Assembly (NCBI RefSeq): GCF_014930365.1
Contig: NZ_JABXWI010000005.1
Location: 310,001-374,000, forward strand
Direction: 5' to 3'
Source of the DNA: Streptomyces caniscabiei
GTDB lineage: Bacteria; Actinomycetota; Actinomycetes; Streptomycetales; Streptomycetaceae
DNA length: 64,000 nt
Shown: one piece after another, positions 53,009 through 64,000 of the stretch
Layout: each line of letters starts with the position of its first letter
Position numbering within the stretch: the stretch's first letter is position 1
Translations under genes and position numbers: made by a program
Notes under the pieces: model-generated
Database searches by the model: none
What the model saw: the letters and a program-made list of their open reading frames with translations, nothing else
What the model was told of the DNA's origin: nothing

Positions 53009-54461
53009 TCAGACCATCAGCGAGCGGTCCGTCGGGCGGATCGGGGCCGGCAGGTCGCTCGCGCCCGTGAGGAAGCGGTCGCAGCCACGGGCCGCCGAGC
53101 GGCCCTCCGCGATCGCCCACACGATGAGGGACTGGCCGCGGCCCGCGTCACCGGCCACGAACACACCCGGCACGTTGGTCTGGAAGTCGGCGTCGCGCGC
53201 GATGTTGCCGCGCTCGTCGAGGTCCAGGCCGAACTGCTCGACCAGGCCGTTCTCACGGTCGGTGCCGGTGAAGCCCATCGCCAGGGTGACCAGCTGGGCG
53301 GGGATCTTCCGCTCCGTGCCGGCCTTCTGCGTCAGCTTGCCGTCGACGAACTCGACCTCGATGAGGTGCAGCCACTGGACGTTGCCGTCCTCGTCGCCCT
53401 CGAAGTGGGTGGTGGAGACGGAGTAGACCCGCTCGCCGCCCTCCTCGTGCGCGGAGGTGACCTTGTAGAGCATCGGGAAGGTCGGCCACGGCTGGTTCGG
53501 CGCGCGGTCCTCGCCCGGCTTCGGCATGATCTCCAGCTGGGTGACGGAGGCCGCGCCCTGGCGGTGGGCGGTGCCCACGCAGTCCGCGCCGGTGTCGCCG
53601 CCGCCGATGACCACGACGTGCTTGCCCTCGGCCGTGATGGGGGGCGCCACGAAGTCGCCCTCCTGCACCTTGTTGGCCAGCGGCAGGTACTCCATCGCCT
53701 GGTGGATGCCGGCCAGCTCGCGGCCGGGGACCGGCAGGTCACGCGCGGTGGTGGCACCCGCGGCGATCACGACGGCGTCGTACCGCTTCTTCAGGTCCGT
53801 CGCCTTGAGGTCGCGGCCGATCTCGATGCCCGTGCGGAAGCGGGTGCCCTCCGCGCGCATCTGCTCGATACGGCGGTTGATGTGCCGCTTCTCCATCTTG
53901 AACTCGGGGATGCCGTAGCGGAGGAGGCCTCCGACACGGTCCGCGCGCTCGTAGACGGCGACGGTGTGACCGGCCCGCGTCAGCTGCTGGGCGGCGGCGA
54001 GACCCGCCGGGCCCGAGCCGATGACCGCGACCGTCTTGCCGGAGAGGCGCTCCGGGGCCTGGGGCGCGACGTCGCCGCTGTCCCACGCCTTGTCGATGAT
54101 CGAGACCTCGACGTTCTTGATGGTGACGGCCGGCTGGTTGATGCCGAGGACACACGCCGACTCACAGGGAGCGGGGCACAGACGGCCCGTGAACTCCGGG
54201 AAGTTGTTCGTGGCGTGCAGGCGCTCCGAGGCGGCGCCCCAGTCCTCGCGGTAGGCGTAGTCGTTCCACTCGGGGATGAGGTTCCCGAGGGGACAGCCGT
54301 TGTGGCAGAACGGGATGCCGCAGTCCATGCAGCGGGACGCCTGCTTCGAGATGATCGGGAGCAGCGAGCCCGGAACGTAGACCTCGTTCCAGTCCTTCAG
54401 CCGTACGTCGACGGGGCGGGACTTGGCGACCTCGCGCCCGTGGTTCAGGAAGCCCTTCGGG

Positions 54462-54469
<8 letters not shown>
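53009..54469 (-). CDS. gltD: Glutamate synthase (NADPH) small subunit
   Basis: 486 residues, normal for GltD. N-terminal 4Fe-4S cysteine sets CMDCGIPFCHNGC (Cys47 to Cys59) and CPAPCESAC (98-106); FAD site VIGSGPAGLAAAQQL; NADPH site VVIGGGDTGADCVG. It passes electrons from NADPH to the large subunit, which makes two glutamates from glutamine and 2-oxoglutarate. Its start overlaps the gltB end by 8 bases, so translation is coupled. Ends at a strong hairpin. Confidence 0.97.
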
Positions 54470-59063
<4,594 letters not shown>

Positions 59064-59461
59064 CGGCTCTCCCGTCGTCGTCATCTGGCATATGCGATTG
59101 CCGAGGGACGACGCTGGCCCTCTGCGTAAGGTGCAAAATTTCGTGCAGGTTACATGATGGAACGATTCTCGGGAAGCGGATACTTCGTCCCAACATGCGG
59201 ACGCCACGGCGCGGAGGGGGTGGCCGCACACGGTGGCGTGATCGAACGCGATCAAGGGGGAGCCGACCGTACAGATCGTTGTCGGTCGACCGGGCGCAGG
59301 AGGCGTCGCCGCCCACTGCTTCAGGTGCTTCAGGGTGCTTCAGGTGCTTGACGGGCGTCATTGCCCGCGGCGCTTACGGCTCATGCCCAGCGGTTAAGCA
59401 TTCGAAACCGCCTGGTAACGACTACTTATGCGGTCCCATGCATACGTAGCCATCCGATCCA
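59064..59461. other. 398-bp upstream region of gltB
   Basis: Noncoding spacer between gltB and the convergently read end of the VIT1 gene. On the plus strand it has two GTGCA words in the same orientation, 12 bases apart (near 59138-59154), and a GTTAC-N6-GAACG word that only loosely resembles a GlnR box. Near 59318-59350 the word GTGCTTCAG recurs three or four times. No RNA gene or clear promoter was recognised. Confidence 0.55.
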
Positions 59462-60190
59462 TCATACGGCCGCTCCGAACAGACTGCCCAGGGCGTACGT
59501 CACACCCGCCGCGGCACCCCCGAGGGCCAGCTGCCGCAGCCCGCTGAACCACCAGGTTCTGGCCGTCACACGGGCCACCACCGCACCGCACCCGAAGAGC
59601 CCGACGAGCGCCACCAGCACGGCGGGCCACAGCGCGCCGGCGCCGAGCAGATACGGCAGCACGGGCAGCAGGGCGCCCAGCGCGAAGGAGCCGAAGCTCG
59701 ACACGGCGGCGACCAGGGGCGAGGGCAGGTCGCCGGGGTCGATGCCCAGCTCCTCGCGCGCATGGATCTCCAGGGCCTGTTCGGGGTCGTGCGAGAGCTG
59801 CCGCGCGACCTCCCGGGCGAGCTCCGGCTCGACCCCGCGGCTCTCGTAGAGCGCGGCGAGCTCCTTCTCCTCGTCCTTGGGATACTTGCGCAACTCCCGC
59901 CGCTCGACGTCGAGTTCGGCCTGCACCAGCTCACGCTGCGAGGCCACGGAGGTGTATTCGCCGGCGGCCATGGAGAAGGCCCCGGCGGCGAGTCCCGCGA
60001 GCCCGGCGACGACGACCGCCTCCCGCCCCGCGGTTCCGCCGGCGACACCGGTCATCAGCGCCAGGTTGGACACGAGCCCGTCCATCGCCCCGAACACGGC
60101 GGGCCGCAGCCAGCCGCCGTTCACGTCCCGATGGGTGTGGTTGTCCCGGTGCGCCTCGTGCAACGCGGCTTCGGTGTCGATGATCGCCAC
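59462..60190 (-). CDS. VIT1/CCC1-type transporter
   Basis: GTG 60190, seven bases after GAGGAAAGGGG, gives 242 residues; a longer frame to 60247 has no RBS. The VIT1/CCC1 fold: GAMDGLVSNLALMTGVAGG, AGAFSMAAGEYTSV (first two helices), a long charged cytoplasmic metal-binding domain with Glu-rich KDEEKELAALYESRG, then GSFALGALLPVLPYL and two more helices. Family members move Fe2+ or Mn2+ out of the cytosol. The direction and metal here are not known. It is divergent from the ADP-ribosylglycohydrolase operon across 277 bases. Confidence 0.9.
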   Translation of the reverse strand: MAIIDTEAALHEAHRDNHTHRDVNGGWLRPAVFGAMDGLVSNLALMTGVAGGTAGREAVVVAGLAGLAAGAFSMAAGEYTSVASQRELVQAELDVERRELRKYPKDEEKELAALYESRGVEPELAREVARQLSHDPEQALEIHAREELGIDPGDLPSPLVAAVSSFGSFALGALLPVLPYLLGAGALWPAVLVALVGLFGCGAVVARVTARTWWFSGLRQLALGGAAAGVTYALGSLFGAAV

Positions 60191-60467
60191 GATCAAGCCC
60201 CTTTCCTCACGTCGAACGTACGCTCGGAAAATCGCTTCTGCCAGCAAGGAAGGCCGTACTTACCTGACTCGACGCCTGTTCGAGAAACGGCTGCCGCTCA
60301 TTCGTACAGGGCTCTGCACAGATGTCGACCGGGTGATACAGGGGCGTTCCGCGCGCCGCCGAGGCGGCCGATGTGGGAGAGATCTTCCCAGCGATAGCTG
60401 ACAAATCTTGAGAGCGGATCAACTGCCCACCGGGCCGGACCTGCCCACGGGCCAGAGAGGCGACCGT

Positions 60468-61574
60468 ATGCCTTCCATCGCCTGCATTCCCTCGGTCCCG
60501 GCTCCCGGGGACGCCGCCGACCTCCGCGAACGGGCGCGGGGGGCCATGCTCGGGCTCGCCGTCGGGGACGCGCTGGGGGCGCCCGCCGAGAACATGAAAC
60601 CCTCCGAGATCCGCGCACGCTGGGGGCGCATCACCGGGTATGTGGCCGAGCGCCCCTCGGGCACGGACGACACCGAGTACGCGATCTTCTCCGGGCTGCT
60701 GCTGGCCCGGCACGGCTCGGCGCTCACCGTCACCCATGTGGAGACGGCCTGGCACCAGTGGATCGCGGACTTGGACGAGGGCCCGTTCCGGGGCGCCGGC
60801 TTCAGCGAGCGCGGCACCCTGGAGAACCTCCGCCGGGGCCTCGCCGCGCCGATCTCCGCCCAGCACCGACACGCCTGGAGCGACGGCCTCGCCATGCGCG
60901 CCGCCCCCTTCGGCGTCTTCGCGGCGGGCCGCCCGGCCGAGGCCGCCCGGCTGGTCGCCGTCGACGGCTCGGTCAGCCACGACGGCGAGGGCATCTACGG
61001 CGGCCAGGCGGTCGCGGCGGGCGTGGCGGCGGCGATGGCGGGAGCGCCGACGATCTCGGTCGTGGCCTCCGCGCTCGCCGTCATCCCCGACGACTCCTGG
61101 ACGGCACGCTCCCTGCGCCGGGCCGTCGCCGTCGCCCACCGGGGCGAACGCGCGGTCCGCTCCGCCGTCGTCATCGGCGGCTACCCCTGGACCGACCTCG
61201 CCCCCGAAGCCGTCGCCCTCGCCTTCGGCGCCTATGCGGCGGCGGACGGCGACTTCACCGAGTCGGTACTGACCGCGGTGAACATGGGGCGCGACGCCGA
61301 CACGACCGCCGCGGTCGCCGGCGCGCTGGCCGGCGCGACCCGGGGGGCGTCGTCGATCCCGTCCGAGTGGACCGCCGCGATCGGCCCGGCGCGGGGCAGC
61401 TGCCTGCCCTCCATGGCCGGCCATCACGTCCTGGACGTGGCCGAACTCCTGGTCCCGACCGAGGGCGGCAAGTGGACCACGGGCACGGCCCTCTTCCCCC
61501 ACGGCGCCCCTCCCCCGCCGACCCCGACCACCTTCACCCTCGCCCCGCCCGACCCGACGGAGACCCCCGCATGA
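60468..61574 (+). CDS. ADP-ribosylglycohydrolase family protein, first of three
   Basis: ATG 60468 with GAGAGG upstream gives 368 residues. The family motifs are intact: GLAVGDALGAPAE (29-41), metal-binding TDDTE (66-70) and RDADTT (275-280), which hold the two Mg2+ ions. It should hydrolyse the ADP-ribose glycosidic bond on protein, nucleic acid or a small molecule. The Ala/Pro/Thr tail (about 330-368) is disordered. Stop overlaps the next start by 4 bases (ATGA). Confidence 0.88.
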   Translation: MPSIACIPSVPAPGDAADLRERARGAMLGLAVGDALGAPAENMKPSEIRARWGRITGYVAERPSGTDDTEYAIFSGLLLARHGSALTVTHVETAWHQWIADLDEGPFRGAGFSERGTLENLRRGLAAPISAQHRHAWSDGLAMRAAPFGVFAAGRPAEAARLVAVDGSVSHDGEGIYGGQAVAAGVAAAMAGAPTISVVASALAVIPDDSWTARSLRRAVAVAHRGERAVRSAVVIGGYPWTDLAPEAVALAFGAYAAADGDFTESVLTAVNMGRDADTTAAVAGALAGATRGASSIPSEWTAAIGPARGSCLPSMAGHHVLDVAELLVPTEGGKWTTGTALFPHGAPPPPTPTTFTLAPPDPTETPA

Positions 61575-63319
61575 CCCCACCGACCCCGTGGGACGACACG
61601 ACCCCCACGTCCCCGTCCTCGCCGTACGAGGAGCCACCGGCCAGGCCGCCGTCCCCGCCGCGCGACGCTCCGGCCGAGCCGACGGACCCACCTGCCCTCG
61701 GCGAGCGGCAGCTCCTGACGGAGCCGATCGAGCCCACCCTCCCGAACCCCCCGAAGCCGACCACGACCGAGCCCTATGCGCCCACACCCACCACCGAACC
61801 GCTCACCCCCACGCCCACACCCACCACCGAACCGCTCACCCCCACGCCCATGCCCGACACCGACCGTGTCGCCCTCGCGTCCATGCCCCACGCCGAACCT
61901 GTCGCCCCCACGCCCACGCCCGGCACCGAACCCGTCCTCCTCGCCCACCCGACCGGGTTGCTCGCCCCCGCGCGCCCGACCGAACCTCTCGCCCCCGCGC
62001 GCTGCGCACCCACTCGCCCCGTCCCGGCGAAGCCGCTCACCCACGGAGCCGCGGCCGCCGGCGGTGGGGGCGCCCCACTGGGGCCACCCGCACTCGACGA
62101 CGAAAGTCGCACGGGCGGTGCGGGTGGGAAAACGAAGGCCGAAGGCGGAGCCGAGGCCACAGCCCGCGCCCCCCGCACCCCCCGCACCCCCCGCCGCATC
62201 GAGGGCCTCCTCCTCGGCCTCGCCGCAGGCGACGCCGCCGGCTGGCCCGCCGCCCGCCACCGCGCCGCCCGCATGCCGGAGTGGACCCGCCGCCTCACCC
62301 GCGAGCTGGACACCTTCGCCGAGCAGAACGCCACCACCACCCTCCCCGTCCCCATCGCCCTCAACCAACCCCCCGAGCCCCTCCGCCTCGGCCCCTCCGA
62401 CGACGCGGAGTGGGCGGCCTTCGCCGCCGAGGCCCTCCTCCGCGCGGGCGACGCCGCCGCCCTCGGCGACCTCAGCCTGGAACGCCGTACCCGCGCCTCC
62501 ATCGACCTCTCCTGGAACGCCGTCGCCAGCGAGATCGCCGCGGCAGCGGAACGCGCCCCCGAGGTCGAGTCCGCCGTGCTCCCTCTGCGCGCCCGTATCT
62601 CCGTACGCGCCGGCCTCGGCAACCTCGCCACCGGCCTGCGACCGCCCGCCACCGGCCACGACAACCCGCACTACTTCGACGACGCGGCCTGCGTCCGCGC
62701 CTGCGTCCTGGCGGTGGCCCACCCGGGCGACCCCCGCCGCGCCGCCGACCTCGCCGAGTTCGACGCCCGCTACACCCAGGACGGCGACGGCGTGCACGGC
62801 GCCCGCGCGATGGCCGCGGCGCTCGCGCTGGCGCTCAGCGGCGCGGATGTCGACGACTGCGCCGCCGCGGCCCTGGCCGAACTCCCGGCCGAGACGGAGA
62901 TCGGCCGCAACGCACGCCACGCCCTCGACCTCGCCCACCGCCACAAAAAGGAAGGAACATTCGCTCTGGTCCCGCTCCTCGAACACCAGATCGTCGACCA
63001 CGTGTACAGCTACGGCATCGCCGCCGCCGAGACCGTCCCCGTGGCCCTCGCCCTGGCCACCGCCGCCCGCGGCCGTATCGCCGAGGCCGTCCCCGCCGCC
63101 GCCTGCCTCTCCCGGGTCGCCGACTCCGCCCCGGCCCTCGCCGGCGCCCTGACCGGGGCACTCGGCGGCGGCGCCGCCATCCCCGACACCTGGCGGGACG
63201 CCTGCCGCACCCTCTCCGGCTGCGCCCTCCCCCGCCTCACCGGCACCGACCTCGTCCACCTCGCCGAACTTCTCGGTACAGCGCAACTCCCCACCACCCC
63301 CGGCGTTAGCCGGGCATGA
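61571..63319 (+). CDS. ADP-ribosylglycohydrolase-like protein, degenerate metal site
   Basis: ATG 61571 overlaps the preceding stop codon; 582 residues. Residues 1-205 are Pro/Thr/Glu-rich and disordered. Residues 208-580 match the ARH fold (IEGLLLGLAAGDAAGW), but the metal-binding motif is SDDAE (276-280) instead of TDDTE and the second motif is RVADS (515-519) instead of RDADT. A required Asp has become Val, so catalysis is doubtful and a binding or scaffold role is plausible (inference). Its end overlaps the third gene's start (ATGA). Confidence 0.83.
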   Translation: MTPPTPWDDTTPTSPSSPYEEPPARPPSPPRDAPAEPTDPPALGERQLLTEPIEPTLPNPPKPTTTEPYAPTPTTEPLTPTPTPTTEPLTPTPMPDTDRVALASMPHAEPVAPTPTPGTEPVLLAHPTGLLAPARPTEPLAPARCAPTRPVPAKPLTHGAAAAGGGGAPLGPPALDDESRTGGAGGKTKAEGGAEATARAPRTPRTPRRIEGLLLGLAAGDAAGWPAARHRAARMPEWTRRLTRELDTFAEQNATTTLPVPIALNQPPEPLRLGPSDDAEWAAFAAEALLRAGDAAALGDLSLERRTRASIDLSWNAVASEIAAAAERAPEVESAVLPLRARISVRAGLGNLATGLRPPATGHDNPHYFDDAACVRACVLAVAHPGDPRRAADLAEFDARYTQDGDGVHGARAMAAALALALSGADVDDCAAAALAELPAETEIGRNARHALDLAHRHKKEGTFALVPLLEHQIVDHVYSYGIAAAETVPVALALATAARGRIAEAVPAAACLSRVADSAPALAGALTGALGGGAAIPDTWRDACRTLSGCALPRLTGTDLVHLAELLGTAQLPTTPGVSRA

Positions 63320-64000
63320 CGCCCGCATCCCATCCCGCACCCGTCCCGGCACCCGCCCCCGTGGCCGGGCCGGACGCCACGCTCGACGAACGCATCGCCG
63401 GCGCCCTCGTCGGCGCCGCCGTGGGCGACGCCCTCGGCGGCCCGGTGGAGGGCTACACCCCGGAGCAGATCCTCGAACGCCACGGCGGCCGTGTGCACGG
63501 TGTCGTCGGCCCGTGGAACGGCGACGAGTGGCGCACCGCCCGCCCCATCGCCCCGTACCACAAGGGCGACGGCCACGTCACCGACGACACCTTGATGACC
63601 CATGCGCTCGTCCGGGTGTACGACCGCGTGCGCGACCACCTCGACGCGTACGCCGTCGCCGAGCACCTGGTGCCGGACATGATGACGACACCGCGCTGGA
63701 TCCCCGAGCTGGAGGCCGAGGCCCTCCCCCTCCAACGGGTCTTCCTCGCCGAGAAGTGGCTGGTGGCCCGGATCCACTACGGCCACATCGACCCCCGCGA
63801 GGCCGGTACCGGAAACATCGTCAACTGCGGCGCCGCGATGTACATGGCCCCCGTCGGCCTGGTCAACGCGGCCGACCCGCGCGGCGCGTACGCCGAGGCC
63901 CTCGACGTCGCGGGCGCCCACCAGTCGTCGTACGGCAGGGAGGCGGCGGGCGTCTTCGCGGCGGCGGTCGCCGCGGCGTGCGCGCCGGGCGCGACGGCGG
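63316..64000 (+). CDS. ADP-ribosylglycohydrolase family protein, third of three (3' end outside window)
   Basis: ATG 63316 overlaps the preceding stop codon; 228 codons are visible before the right edge. N-terminal Pro/Ala-rich leader (1-22), then DERIAGALVGAAVGDALGG (24-42), an intact TDDT (89-92) and a long helical region (GTGNIVNCGAAMYMAPVGLV). The second metal motif would lie beyond the window. It resembles the ADP-ribosylglycohydrolase type acting on small molecules or DNA, but this cannot be decided here. Gene callers that require a stop codon will omit it. Confidence 0.88.
   Translation, partial: MTPASHPAPVPAPAPVAGPDATLDERIAGALVGAAVGDALGGPVEGYTPEQILERHGGRVHGVVGPWNGDEWRTARPIAPYHKGDGHVTDDTLMTHALVRVYDRVRDHLDAYAVAEHLVPDMMTTPRWIPELEAEALPLQRVFLAEKWLVARIHYGHIDPREAGTGNIVNCGAAMYMAPVGLVNAADPRGAYAEALDVAGAHQSSYGREAAGVFAAAVAAACAPGATA

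Noticed and set aside
59085..59255. A GlnR box upstream of gltB
   Set aside because: GTTAC-N6-GAACG matches only part of the consensus and lacks the second half-site; too weak to report as a feature.

Overview
This window is a stretch of Streptomyces chromosome (inference). The evidence is very high GC with strong third-position bias, GTG and TTG starts, many 4-base gene overlaps, and the order polA, FdhF/YdeP oxidoreductase, thioesterase, livKHMGF, ANTAR regulator, tRNA-Leu, pyk and further on gltBD, which matches what I remember of the Streptomyces coelicolor core. No phage, transposase, integrase, rRNA or CRISPR array was seen. Most very long antisense reading frames in the window are shadows produced by GC bias.

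Left part (1-25.6 kb), mainly housekeeping: the 3' end of helicase hrpB; a DUF3068 membrane protein with a 44-residue upstream partner; a secreted MltB-like lytic transglycosylase with an unusual inverted-repeat leader; a DUF4184 membrane protein; polA; an FdhF/YdeP molybdopterin oxidoreductase and a hotdog thioesterase; a small lipoprotein and a membrane-anchored protein; the complete branched-chain amino acid ABC transporter livKHMGF; an ANTAR response regulator; tRNA-Leu(CAA); a free-standing HTH-LAGLIDADG protein; pyruvate kinase; a SIMPL protein; and a Tat-exported 5'-nucleotidase.

Middle (25.6-34.4 kb): an SGNH hydrolase; a two-gene operon of a DesA-like PLP decarboxylase and a DesB-like amine N-monooxygenase without the remaining siderophore genes; aminopeptidase N; a receiver-only response regulator; an AroQ chorismate mutase; and an HExxH plus zinc-ribbon protein.

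34.5-45.5 kb: a compact catabolic cluster closely matching the mycobacterial KstR2 regulon for the last two steroid rings (HIP pathway): two SDRs divergent from echA20-ipdA-ipdB-ipdC, then fadA6, kstR2 and ipdF divergent from a fadE30-like gene and a short FadE32/33-like acyl-CoA dehydrogenase. Each divergent promoter carries a similar partial palindrome, so one TetR regulator may control the whole set. fadD3 is not in the window.

45.6-52.9 kb: a rhomboid protease, then the most unusual locus, a tightly coupled three-gene operon. It encodes a 1775-residue protein joining an N-terminal caspase-like protease, a central HSP90-type ATPase and about nine C-terminal repeats of roughly 72 residues, followed by a small Cys-rich protein and a small multi-pass membrane protein. 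The layout (sensor/NTPase, protease, membrane protein) resembles a bacterial conflict or programmed-death system and is the best candidate here for an undescribed system.

Right end (53-64 kb): gltD and gltB, a VIT1/CCC1-type transporter, and three consecutive translationally coupled ADP-ribosylglycohydrolase-family genes. The middle one has lost key metal-ligand residues and the third is cut by the window edge.
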